Below are positions 34,844 to 41,859 of a stretch of DNA of 41,859 bases, piece after piece. Under the pieces are notes generated by a model. It was not told the DNA's origin and made no database searches. It saw only the letters and a program-made list of their open reading frames with translations. This stretch comes from Chromatiaceae bacterium (GTDB lineage: Bacteria; Pseudomonadota; Gammaproteobacteria; Chromatiales; Chromatiaceae). Within the stretch, counting starts at the first letter, position 1, and every line of letters starts with the position of its first letter. The position numbers and the translations under genes are program-made. The stretch spans positions 1 through 41,859 of the forward strand of contig JANQGF010000312.1 in NCBI GenBank assembly GCA_028277465.1, read 5' to 3'.

Positions 34844-36670
34844 TTGTCGTCACATCAACCTAACCCGCCCGTTGACAGTCTGGTGCTCTACAAGGTCCGG
34901 CCAGCTCGGGTCGTGAGCGTCGGTGAGAAGATCGAGATCGAGCTCGACGGCGGACAGAGCAAGCGGGTGCGCGCCAAAGACGTCGAGCTGCTCCATCCGG
35001 GTCCGCTGCGCGACTTGTCCGAGCTGGCCCCTCAGGAAGGCGAGCTGAACGAGGCGTGGGAGCTCCTCGAGGGTGGGGAGACCACCCTGAAGGATCTGGC
35101 CGAGCTCGCCTTCAATGCCTTCACACCGGCCACCGCGTGGGCCGCCTGGCAGGGTGTCGCCGAGGGTCTGACCTTTAGCGGGACGCCGGGTGCTATCCAG
35201 GCGCGGAGCCGAGAGCTCGTCGAGCGCGACCGGGCCGAGCGGGCCGCAAAGGCGGCTGCCGCTCGGGATTGGCAGGCCTTTCTGGAGCGGATGGCTGCCG
35301 CCTCGCCCGCGCCGGAGGATGCGCCGCGGCTCGATGAGGTCGAGCGGCTGGCCCTGGGTCGGACCGACCGCAGCCGCGTCCTGGAGGCCCTTGGTTATCC
35401 CCAGACAGCGGAGAGCGCCCATCGTGCGCTGATCCGGGTGGGTTGCTGGGAACGCGACCACAATCCGCACCCGGTGCGTTGCTCCGCCCCGAGGGCCGAT
35501 CCGGATCTGCCGGTCCTGGAGGTGCCCGAGGAGGAGCGGCTCGATCTGACTCATCTACCGACCTTCGCGATCGACGATGAGGGCAACCAGGATCCGGATG
35601 ACGCGCTGAGCCTCGAGGGTGAGCGGCTGTGGGTGCACGTGGCCGATGTGGCAGCACTGGTGGCGCCGGACAGCGAGATCGAGCGTGAGGCGCGAGCACG
35701 GGGGGCGAACCTCTATCTCCCCGAGGACACGGTCACGATGCTCCCGGTCGCCGTGACCGAGCGGCTCGGGCTGGGTCTGCAACCGATCTCGCCGGCCCTC
35801 TCGTTCGGCATCACTTGCGGGGAGCAGGGCGATCTCCTCGAGGTCGAGGTTCACCGGACCTGGGTGCGCGTGGAACGCCTGACTTATGAGGCCGTCCAGC
35901 AGCGACTCGAGATGCCTCCTTTCGCTGCGATGCGGCGCATCACCAGCCGTTTTCGCGCCCGCCGCATGGCCAGCGGTGCCAGCGAGCTGGCCCTCCCCGA
36001 GGTGAGTATCCGGGTCGTCGCCGGGCGGGTGATCATTCGCCCGCTCCCACGCCTCGAGAGTCGCGCCCTGGTCACGGACGCCATGCTGATGGCGGGAGAG
36101 GGGGCCGCGCGTCTGTGTCTCGACCAGGGTATCGCGATTCCCTTCGCAACCCAGGCCGCGCCAGACAATGGGAAGCAACCGACCGATTTGGCCGGCATGT
36201 TTGCTCGGCGGCGCAGCTTCAAGCCGACCCGCCTCATGGCGGAGCCGGGGCCTCATTCCGGATTGGGTCTGAAGCTCTATACGCGGGCGACGAGTCCACT
36301 CCGACGTTACTCCGACCTTCTCGTGCACCAACAGATCCGAGCCCATCTGACCGGGTGCGAGTGCCTGTCATCGGAGCAAGTCACCGCGCGGGTTGCCGAG
36401 GCCGAAGCGGCGGCGGTCTCCATTCGTCGTGCCGAGCGGCTCTCGAATCAGCACTGGAAACTGATCGCTCTAGGATCCAACCCAGGCTGGCGCGGGGAGG
36501 CCGTGGTGGTAGGGCGCGAGGACCGCAAGGCGGTCCTGCTGCTGCCCGAGCTGGCGATGGAGGCGCGTGTCAGGATGCGCGACGAGGCGGCCCTGAATGA
36601 CCGCCTGCGCGTGGCCTTGAACGAGGTCGACATCCCCGGTCTGACCCTGAGCCTGCGCGTCCTCGGTTAG
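34844..36670 (+). CDS. RNB-domain exoribonuclease, RNase II family
   Basis: The 608-residue protein has an N-terminal barrel (VLYKVRPARVVSVGEKIEIELDGGQSKRVRAKDVELL), a helical linker, then the RNB catalytic domain with AIDDEGNQDPDDAL; D244, D250, D252 and D253 have the same spacing as RNase II D201, D207, D209 and D210. RLYTRATSPLRRYSDLLVH-type residues follow (LYTRATSPLRRYSDLLVHQQ). The C-terminus forms a short S1-like barrel. It is shorter than RNase R and lacks clear N-terminal cold-shock domains, so it is a divergent RNase II-like enzyme that degrades RNA 3' to 5'. The start is TTG 34844 with GGAGA upstream. Its stop codon TAG is built from the border of the miniature element at 36669. 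Confidence 0.88.
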   Translation: MSSHQPNPPVDSLVLYKVRPARVVSVGEKIEIELDGGQSKRVRAKDVELLHPGPLRDLSELAPQEGELNEAWELLEGGETTLKDLAELAFNAFTPATAWAAWQGVAEGLTFSGTPGAIQARSRELVERDRAERAAKAAAARDWQAFLERMAAASPAPEDAPRLDEVERLALGRTDRSRVLEALGYPQTAESAHRALIRVGCWERDHNPHPVRCSAPRADPDLPVLEVPEEERLDLTHLPTFAIDDEGNQDPDDALSLEGERLWVHVADVAALVAPDSEIEREARARGANLYLPEDTVTMLPVAVTERLGLGLQPISPALSFGITCGEQGDLLEVEVHRTWVRVERLTYEAVQQRLEMPPFAAMRRITSRFRARRMASGASELALPEVSIRVVAGRVIIRPLPRLESRALVTDAMLMAGEGAARLCLDQGIAIPFATQAAPDNGKQPTDLAGMFARRRSFKPTRLMAEPGPHSGLGLKLYTRATSPLRRYSDLLVHQQIRAHLTGCECLSSEQVTARVAEAEAAAVSIRRAERLSNQHWKLIALGSNPGWRGEAVVVGREDRKAVLLLPELAMEARVRMRDEAALNDRLRVALNEVDIPGLTLSLRVLG

Positions 36671-36830
36671 GCGATTATTTCTGTCAATTCTCATCCCACC
36701 TGGCTGGTCTTGACGCCCGCCTTCTGCGTCGCGCCAGCAGTCACATAGCGCAGCGATGCTCCTGCCGGCGTTCCTTGAAGGCAGACGCCAATCCGGCGCC
36801 ATCTGGTATAAACATTTCCGGCAATCGCCT
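36669..36830 (+). mobile_element. Miniature inverted-repeat element, copy 2, inside a stop codon
   Basis: This is 162 bases with the same ends (AGGCGATT...AATCGCCT) as the copies at 25638 and 41701, but it is clearly more divergent inside, so older. TA stands at both borders. The left TA supplies the T and A of the ribonuclease stop codon TAG. Removing the element and one TA would restore GGT-TAA, so the original stop was probably TAA. Confidence 0.78.
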
Positions 36831-36999
36831 AAGTCGGACCCAGAGTCCCGATGCCTTGATCTGGATCAGTTGAGTCCAGGATTGACAGCGCTTACCCTTG
36901 CAGCCTTGTGGATTTCGGCCAGTCCCAGAGCTGCAATTATGGTACCCCTTGCGTCGAGCGGGAGTGCCGCATCGCGCGAAGGCTCGAATCGACTCTGGT
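36831..36999. other. Gap after element copy 2
   Basis: With the element, the gene-free stretch is 36671-36999. In the part after the element I see no gene, repeat or clear terminator before the convergent M15-like gene. Confidence 0.4.
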
Positions 37000-37527
37000 T
37001 CAGGCACTCCACTGCCTGACTGCACCCGTGTCCAAATGGACGAAATCCGAGCGCGAATAGTAGCCGACCCCTCCGCGGTTGAGCGCGATGGCTGCGTTGC
37101 GGATGTATCGGGCTGATAAATCGGGGAAGCGAATATCGATGGCTTGGCCCTTGAGGTGGAGGCTGTTCTTGGCGACGCCTCGGGAGGTGCGACGAAGCAT
37201 GCGGTTCGTGCTGGGAGACCTATAAGCACTCAGAACGTGGAATCTGGCGCCTGGGTCGTCGAGCCGGCTCTTGACGTCGTAGAGCAGGTCGAACAACTGG
37301 GGATCCATCGCGATGGTGTCGCCGGTGCGGAAGTCGCGAAAGAAATGATTCAGCTTCTGGAGCGCACCGCGCTGATAACGGTCGCCGATTCTGTAGATGA
37401 CCTCGATCCGCTCTTCGGTGTGCAAATGATAGAAGGACAGGACTCGTGGTCGGTCAGTAAGTCGCCTGGCGAAGACAGGCGAGCAGGCCGCTGACAGCGC
37501 GGCCCCCAGGAAATAACGTCGGTTCAT
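37000..37527 (-). CDS. Tat-exported DUF882 / M15-like peptidase
   Basis: The 175-residue protein starts NRRYFLGAALSAA, a twin-arginine signal (RRxFL), with cleavage likely near VFA-RR. The mature part is the DUF882 (YcbK-like, peptidase M15A) fold: LSFYHLHTEERIEVIY, LNHFFRDFRTGDTIAMDPQLFDLLYDV, SAYRSPSTNRML, then the metal motif H124...D131 (NSLHLKGQAIDIRF) and H164 (FVHLDTG). This matches the zinc site of M15 D,D- or L,D-carboxypeptidase relatives. It likely acts on peptidoglycan, and a lytic transglycosylase gene lies divergently on the other side of the gap. A GGGGGGAAC site sits just before ATG 37527. Confidence 0.88.
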   Translation of the reverse strand: MNRRYFLGAALSAACSPVFARRLTDRPRVLSFYHLHTEERIEVIYRIGDRYQRGALQKLNHFFRDFRTGDTIAMDPQLFDLLYDVKSRLDDPGARFHVLSAYRSPSTNRMLRRTSRGVAKNSLHLKGQAIDIRFPDLSARYIRNAAIALNRGGVGYYSRSDFVHLDTGAVRQWSA

Positions 37528-37860
37528 GTTCCCCCCGGTACACTTTGGACGTTGGTTTTTTTTTGGAGACTGTGATTATTAGGCAGGCGAGCCGAGAAAT
37601 CAATCGCAAAATGTCTTAAAGTTGTTTCTGAAGAAAACTTAAAGTCTTACACGAAGTAGAGAATATACCATCTCGTGAAATCAGGCAAAGCAATAAGCAC
37701 TTCATAAATTACCTGATTCAACTTCAGCTCAGTTCAGCCCGGGGTGGTTGGTCGCTGCAATCGAGTGCCAGAGTGGCTTCGCATGGATCCAGGCGGCAAA
37801 ATCCTAGACGGGGAATTGGGCGATCTATGGACTTGGTTGCCAATTCCGAGGGGGTAGGCC
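37528..37860. promoter_or_regulatory. 333-base AT-rich divergent regulatory region
   Basis: The gap between the divergent M15-like and transglycosylase genes is AT-rich (37550-37740). It holds a run of nine T (37556-37564), a partial copy of the short repeat family (37622-37632), an ATCAGG/CCTGAT inverted pair (about 37680-37717) and a hairpin directly before the transglycosylase ribosome site. Promoters for both genes must lie here, but I cannot pick hexamers with confidence. Confidence 0.5.
37812..37847 (+). promoter_or_regulatory. Hairpin just upstream of the transglycosylase ribosome site
   Basis: GGAATTGG (37812-37819) pairs perfectly with CCAATTCC (37840-37847) around a 20-base loop. 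The right arm ends directly before the GAGGGGG ribosome site of the gene at 37861. It could be an operator or a leader structure affecting translation. Confidence 0.4.
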
Positions 37861-38529
37861 ATGCAGGGGGGGATGGGTGTTGTTCTGATCGCAACCGTTG
37901 CCGCGATTGTCGCCGCGGGACTGGTTCAGGCTGATGTCTATAAATACGTGGATGATGGCGGAAACGTCTACTTCACGGATACACCGCTGAAAGGCAACCG
38001 CTACCGGCTGGAATGGCATCGAGAGGCGAAGAAGCTGGTGCGGGAAAGTCGGAAGAAGCTGGTCAAGAGCCGGAAGTGGAGGGGTCAGGCCATCAGCCCC
38101 TCGCTCTCGAAGCGACGTTCCGTCTACGAACGACTCATCGCGGCCAACGCCCGCCGCTATGGTGTGTCGCCCGCGCTGGTCCACGCCGTGATCCGGGCGG
38201 AATCCGCTTATAAACCAGCTGCCGTTTCGTCAGCGGGGGCGCAGGGCCTGATGCAGTTGATGCCTGCGACTGCGGCGCGTTACGGGGTCTCGAATAGCTT
38301 CGACCCGGCCGAGAACGTGCGTGGAGGTACGGCCTATCTGCGTGATCTGCTGGACATGTTCGATCAGGATCTCCGGCTCGCCCTCGCGGGCTACAATGCC
38401 GGTGAGGGGGCCGTCATGAAGTATGGTCGTCAGATCCCCCCCTATGCCGAGACTCAGGCCTATGTTCGCAAGGTGCTCCAGTATTACTGGGCCGAGCGGC
38501 CGGCCAGCATCGTGATGAGTGTGCGCTAG
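37861..38529 (+). CDS. Lytic transglycosylase, DUF4124 + SLT domains
   Basis: The 222-residue exported protein has a signal peptide (VVLIATVAAIVAAGLVQA), a short DUF4124-like segment (DVYKYVDDGGNVYFTDTPLKG), a basic linker rich in Lys/Arg, and an SLT (Slt70/MltC/E-like) catalytic domain: VHAVIRAESAYKPAAVSSAGAQGLMQLMPATAARYGV, with catalytic E114, and LALAGYNAGEGAV. It cleaves glycan strands to anhydromuropeptides. A GAGGGGG site precedes ATG 37861. It is divergent from the M15-like exported enzyme, suggesting a shared cell-wall role. Confidence 0.93.
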   Translation: MQGGMGVVLIATVAAIVAAGLVQADVYKYVDDGGNVYFTDTPLKGNRYRLEWHREAKKLVRESRKKLVKSRKWRGQAISPSLSKRRSVYERLIAANARRYGVSPALVHAVIRAESAYKPAAVSSAGAQGLMQLMPATAARYGVSNSFDPAENVRGGTAYLRDLLDMFDQDLRLALAGYNAGEGAVMKYGRQIPPYAETQAYVRKVLQYYWAERPASIVMSVR

Positions 38530-38552
38530 ATCCGGCGTTTCAGGCAATCGCC

Positions 38553-38771
38553 TCAGTCTTCGCCGATCACGCGTTCCTCGCGCGGGAGCGAGAGCAGTCG
38601 TTCTGCCTCACCCTGCTGGCTCGCAAAGATGAGGCGATACTCGATGCCGTTCTGGCGGTCTTCGGCTTGGCGCCGGCCACGGACCAATGTGCGGGCGTCC
38701 TGGTAGCGCTCGAGCGTATCCAGATGCTCGAGCTGGCGCGGCGGCGAGATCTTGTAGACGAAGTAGGGCAT
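38553..38771 (-). CDS. Conserved hypothetical 72-residue protein
   Basis: The product begins MPYFVYKISPPRQLEHLDTL and continues with ERYQDARTLVRGRRQ and a charged tail ending REERVIGED. Its opening and size fit a small uncharacterised family found in sulfur-oxidising gammaproteobacteria (from memory; a search would settle it). It has no signal, membrane segment or cysteine. AGGGG lies about 11 bases before ATG 38771. It converges with the transglycosylase and is divergent from sat. Function unknown. Confidence 0.7.
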   Translation of the reverse strand: MPYFVYKISPPRQLEHLDTLERYQDARTLVRGRRQAEDRQNGIEYRLIFASQQGEAERLLSLPREERVIGED

Positions 38772-39226
38772 GACGAGGGAATCCCCTTTCGTTCCAGGTT
38801 CTTGAATGCTTTACTTGGACCGCGGACCTGCTGTGAGCGGTCTGGAGCCTGACGGACACTCATCCGGGCGCAAGTCTAACGCAATCCCGCTCTCTCCTTC
38901 CTCGGTTCAGGCGCGGTCTTCATTTTCAAGCGCCTAAGCGATTGAAAATGAATCGAAGGGGAGAGCGCAATCTTCAGCTTTGCGTCGTGAAGAATCCCAG
39001 GGAGGGGATTTTTCAAGGTCCCCATAAGCATAACCTTAGTAAAGGCGGTCTGCGAGCCGTGATAAGGTTTCGGCATGGTCGTCCATGTCTGCCCGGAGTC
39101 TCGAGTTCGGGCCGCTGGTGCGGCCGGTTCGCGAGTCGTGAGAGATCGATACGAAAATTCGCCTCATTCCCCCTGGTCGGGGATTCGCCGGCAGGCGCGG
39201 GATGAGGCCGAGAGGAGAGACAGGCG
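38772..39226. promoter_or_regulatory. 455-base upstream region of sat
   Basis: There is no convincing gene. The region holds the long inverted repeat at 38889-38967 and otherwise moderate-AT sequence. It should contain the sat promoter and that of the divergent 72-residue gene; I cannot assign hexamers. Confidence 0.45.
38889..38967. repeat. Nested inverted repeat upstream of sat
   Basis: A perfect inner pair, TTCATTTTCAA (38919-38929) with TTGAAAATGAA (38942-38952), encloses a 12-base loop. Outer arms (about 38888-38901 and 38954-38967) pair at 12 of 14 positions. It could be a repressor or activator site or a stable RNA fold. Confidence 0.5.
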
Positions 39227-40414
39227 ATGATCAAACCAGTGGGTTCCGATGTCTTGAAACCCTTGTTTGTCTATGATCCAGACCAGCACCACGCACTGAT
39301 GCGCGAGGCCGAGACCCTGCCGTCAGTCGTCGTCAGCTCCCAGGCGGCCGGGAACGCGGTCATGATGGGCGGCGGTTATTTCAGTCCATTGGACGGCTTC
39401 ATGAATGTCGCCGATGCCCTGAGTGTCGCCGAGACCATGCGGATGAGCGATGGCCGCTTCTTCCCGGTGCCGATCCTCTGTCTCGTGGACGAGGTGAGTG
39501 CCCTCGGTGAGGCCAGGCGGATCGCCTTGCGTGATCCCAACATGCAAGGCAATCCGGTGCTGGCGATCCTGGATGTCGCCGCCATCGAGGAGGTCACGGA
39601 TGAGCAGATGGTCCTCATGACCGAGAAGGTGTATCGCACCCAGGATCCAAAGCATCCAGGGGTCGCGGCCTTCCAGAGCCAGGGGCGTTTCGCCCTTTCG
39701 GGGTCGATCCAGGTCCTGCATTTCTCCTACTTTCAGGATGATTTTCCGGATACCTTCCGTACCGCGGTTGAGATCCGCAACGAGATCGCCGAGCGGGGCT
39801 GGCGACGTGTGGTCGCCTTCCAGACCCGCAATCCCATGCATCTCGCCCATGAAGAGCTCTGTCACATGGCAATGGAGCGCCTCGGGTGCGACGGTCTTGT
39901 CATTCACATGCTGCTCGGCAAGCTCAAGCCGGGCGACATCCCGGCCCCAGTGCGTGATGCCGCCATTCGCAAGATGGTCGAGCTCTACTTCGCGCCCAAT
40001 AGCGCCATGGTCACCGGCTACGGGTTCGACATGCTCTATGCGGGTCCACGCGAGGCGGTGCTGCACGCCTATTTCAGACAGAACATGGGTGCGAGCCACT
40101 TCATCATCGGGCGCGACCACGCGGGGGTCGGGGACTATTACGGCGCCTTCGATGCTCAAGCCATCTTCGACGAGGAGGTCCCCGAGGGGGCGCTCGAGAT
40201 CGAGATCTTCAAAGCCGATCATACGGCTTACTCGAAGAAGCTGAACCGGGTCGTCATGATGCGTGAGGCCCCGGATCACACCAAGGAGGATTTCGTCCTG
40301 CTCTCGGGTACCAAGGTGCGCGAGATGCTGGGCCAGGGTATCGCGCCGCCGCCCGAGTTCTCGCGCCCCGAGGTGGCTCAGATCCTGATGGACTACTATC
40401 GATCGCTGGACTAG
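39227..40414 (+). CDS. sat: ATP sulfurylase, dissimilatory type
   Basis: The 395-residue single-chain enzyme has an N-terminal PUA-like domain (ending about 165) and a catalytic domain with QTRNPMHLAHE (199-209, the QxRNPxHxxH motif) and IIGRDHAGVGDYYGAFDA (about 294-310). It has no APS-kinase domain. In sulfur-oxidising bacteria such enzymes run in reverse, making ATP and sulfate from APS and pyrophosphate in the last step of sulfite oxidation. In known Chromatiaceae sat is often followed by aprMBA; here the downstream gene is a convergent pentapeptide protein, so the APS reductase genes are elsewhere. A GAGAGGAGAG site precedes ATG 39227. Confidence 0.95.
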   Translation: MIKPVGSDVLKPLFVYDPDQHHALMREAETLPSVVVSSQAAGNAVMMGGGYFSPLDGFMNVADALSVAETMRMSDGRFFPVPILCLVDEVSALGEARRIALRDPNMQGNPVLAILDVAAIEEVTDEQMVLMTEKVYRTQDPKHPGVAAFQSQGRFALSGSIQVLHFSYFQDDFPDTFRTAVEIRNEIAERGWRRVVAFQTRNPMHLAHEELCHMAMERLGCDGLVIHMLLGKLKPGDIPAPVRDAAIRKMVELYFAPNSAMVTGYGFDMLYAGPREAVLHAYFRQNMGASHFIIGRDHAGVGDYYGAFDAQAIFDEEVPEGALEIEIFKADHTAYSKKLNRVVMMREAPDHTKEDFVLLSGTKVREMLGQGIAPPPEFSRPEVAQILMDYYRSLD

Positions 40415-40555
40415 TACCCTGTCCGACCTAGGGGGATCGACGCGAGGGAGTGGGACCATTTGGTTTCGGTCTTGAGGTGCATCGTGGGTTCTATGTCACG
40501 AAAGACCTGAGTGAAAGGGACCCTTCTCCCGCTTCCGCCGCCGATTCAGCCTGAG

Positions 40556-41410
40556 TCAGCGCAGGTGTTTCTTGTAGGCCGGGACCACTGCGTTACGGGC
40601 CTTGGAGAAGTTCGCGAACTCCATGGTCACGCTGGCCAGCTCGACGCCTGAGAAATCCGCGTTCGTCACATCCGCACGATGCAGAATGGCGCCACCCAAG
40701 ATCGCGTCCGTCAGATCCACGTCGGTGAGGTTGGCATGTCGGAAGTTCGTGTCCTGGGCCGAGACGTTGCGCAAGTTTGCCGCGCTCAGGTCTGCGCCCT
40801 CGAGGTTGGCCAGATTGATCACCGTGAAGCCCTCGGGGAAGGCGCTGGTGAGGTCGGCTTGGTGCAGGCTGGCTCGGACCAGGTTGGCGTCATTCAGATG
40901 ACAGTCGCGTAGATCGGCGCAGCAAAGATTGGTCTCGCGCAGATTCGCCTTGATGAAGAGCGCCTTGACCGCGATCACCCGAGACAGGTCGCTGCCGTGG
41001 AAATCGGTGCCACGTAGGTCGGCATGACTCAGATTCGCCTCCCGCAGGTCCGCGAAGCGGATCTCCGCTCCTCTCAGGTCTGCGCTCACCAGGCGTACGT
41101 GCGACAGATTCGCACCGTTCAGCATGGCGGCCCGCGACGAATGCTCCGCCCCGAGACGGGCACGGGTCAGGTCGGCCGAGCTGAGGTCGGCGTCCTTCAG
41201 GTGCGTCCCGGTCAGGGTGGCGTCCACCAGTCGGGCGTCGCTGAGACAGGCGTCATTCAGATCACTGGAGGCGAGGTTCGCCCCGGTGAGATCGGCCCCG
41301 CGCAGATCAGCGCCATTCAAGAGCATGTCGCGCAAGTCGGCGCCGGCGAGCGAATCGGCGTCGAGTGTTTCTAGGACCTGACCTGTCTCGCGATGTCTGA
41401 TCTCGACCAT
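40556..41410 (-). CDS. Pentapeptide-repeat protein
   Basis: The 284-residue protein is almost entirely A(D/N)Lxx pentapeptide repeats, about 45-50 of them (for example LRGADLTGANLASSDLNDA), which fold as a right-handed quadrilateral beta-helix. Residues 1-15 (MVEIRHRETGQVLET) are a non-repeat cap and the C-terminus ends with a basic YKKHLR. Some relatives (Qnr, MfpA) mimic DNA and protect gyrase, but nothing here shows that role. No signal or membrane segment. I chose ATG 41410, with GGAGG about nine bases upstream; the open frame reaches 41716, but the extra part is not repeat-like. It converges on sat. Confidence 0.9.
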   Translation of the reverse strand: MVEIRHRETGQVLETLDADSLAGADLRDMLLNGADLRGADLTGANLASSDLNDACLSDARLVDATLTGTHLKDADLSSADLTRARLGAEHSSRAAMLNGANLSHVRLVSADLRGAEIRFADLREANLSHADLRGTDFHGSDLSRVIAVKALFIKANLRETNLCCADLRDCHLNDANLVRASLHQADLTSAFPEGFTVINLANLEGADLSAANLRNVSAQDTNFRHANLTDVDLTDAILGGAILHRADVTNADFSGVELASVTMEFANFSKARNAVVPAYKKHLR

Positions 41411-41700
41411 TCCAGATGTCCTCCGGTAGTGGGTCCGTTTCGACCCGCTTGGGATGGATTCTTCGCCGCATTGCATGATCCACGCACGCCAGTGCGGCGT
41501 GATGCCTGCTCGCTGCTGCACCTGGTCGCTGCGAGTCGCACCTTGCCGGCCCTTGAAGCCCGGCGTGGTGGAGACAAGAGGCGAGGCTCGTCCGGGTGGC
41601 ACAAATCTATCAGAAGAGCGGCCCGTGGGTAGATCCGAAGCCAGATGGCGGCGGGGTCGGTCGGGAGGATCACATCGACAGTCGCCGGTCGCACGGACTA
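41411..41700. other. Gap before element copy 3
   Basis: I see no gene or repeat here. It should hold the promoter of the minus-strand pentapeptide gene; no clear hexamers were picked. Confidence 0.4.
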
Positions 41701-41859
41701 AGGCGATTTCTGTCAATGTTCATACCATCTGACTTGTCTTGACGCCCACCTTCGGTGTTGCACCACCAGTCACATCGCCCGGCGATGCTCCTGGTGGCGC
41801 TCCTTGAAGGCGAGCCTCAATCCGGCGCCATTTGGTATGAACATTTCCGGCAATCGCCT
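41701..41859 (+). mobile_element. Miniature inverted-repeat element, copy 3, at the window end
   Basis: This is the least changed copy for describing the element. Ends AGGCGATT...AATCGCCT, with terminal inverted repeats of about 27 bases that match at the outer 8 and inner 13. TA precedes the left end (41699-41700). The right border is the last base of the window, so the second TA cannot be seen. It is nearly identical to copy 1 in the opposite direction, suggesting recent spread. Confidence 0.78.

Noticed and set aside
37553-37564. Run of nine T as a rho-independent terminator
   Set aside because: No stable hairpin precedes it on the plus strand; on the minus strand it is an A-tract upstream of a start codon.
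1-41859. tRNA, rRNA or CRISPR arrays
   Set aside because: No CCA-ended cloverleaf, rRNA segment or regularly spaced repeats were recognised by eye; a tRNAscan or CRISPR finder run would settle it.

Overview
The window reads as a chromosomal segment of a high-GC gammaproteobacterium, most likely a purple sulfur bacterium (Chromatiaceae). Three things point there: a single-domain ATP sulfurylase of the type used in dissimilatory sulfur oxidation (sat, 39227-40414), the gammaproteobacterial gene order yceD-rpmF-plsX-fabHDG-acpP-fabF-pabC-mltG, and the prfB-lysS pair. The genus cannot be fixed from sequence reading alone.

Layout. 1-470: a cut-off oxidoreductase fragment abutting an AT-rich, gene-free island. 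469-3166: an amidohydrolase, a DUF2189 membrane protein on the minus strand, and a protein with one N-terminal cysteine domain and two CDGSH iron-sulfur motifs. 3263-5882: two membrane-anchored SPFH proteins and a HAD phosphatase. 6013-13379: a tight six-gene aerotolerance (Bat-type) operon, MoxR ATPase - DUF58 - DUF4381 - VWA - VWA/TPR - BatD. 13457-16017: folK on the minus strand, an orphan FixJ-like response regulator, a small ORF and what looks like a decayed minus-strand gene. 16018-24316: the fatty-acid and phospholipid initiation cluster, with pabC and mltG. 24401-30775: sohB, a 1283-residue PilZ-DUF1631-GGDEF-EAL protein and an HDOD protein. 30971-36670: prfB with its programmed frameshift, lysS, ygfZ (minus) and an RNB-domain ribonuclease. 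37000-41410: a Tat-exported M15-like protein (minus), a lytic transglycosylase, a conserved 72-residue protein (minus), sat, and a pentapeptide-repeat protein (minus).

How genes work together. plsX, fabH, fabD, fabG, acpP and fabF supply the acyl chain from initiation to elongation. The Bat operon probably forms an envelope complex run by the MoxR ATPase. The large PilZ/GGDEF/EAL protein probably senses c-di-GMP rather than making it, because its GGDEF site is lost.

Non-coding signals. The clearest is a ~160 bp miniature inverted-repeat element in three copies (25638-25796, 36669-36830, 41701-41859) flanked by TA. One copy sits inside the stop codon of the ribonuclease gene, and termination is preserved. 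A second short repeat family (361-381, 20702-20720, 25416-25493, possibly 37622-37632), a repeat pair at 5965-5994 and 29703-29734, a REP-like hairpin before prfB and several long inverted repeats are also present. I see no tRNA, rRNA, CRISPR array or intact transposase. No gene group here looks like a wholly new system; the most original signals are the repeats and the degenerate c-di-GMP protein.
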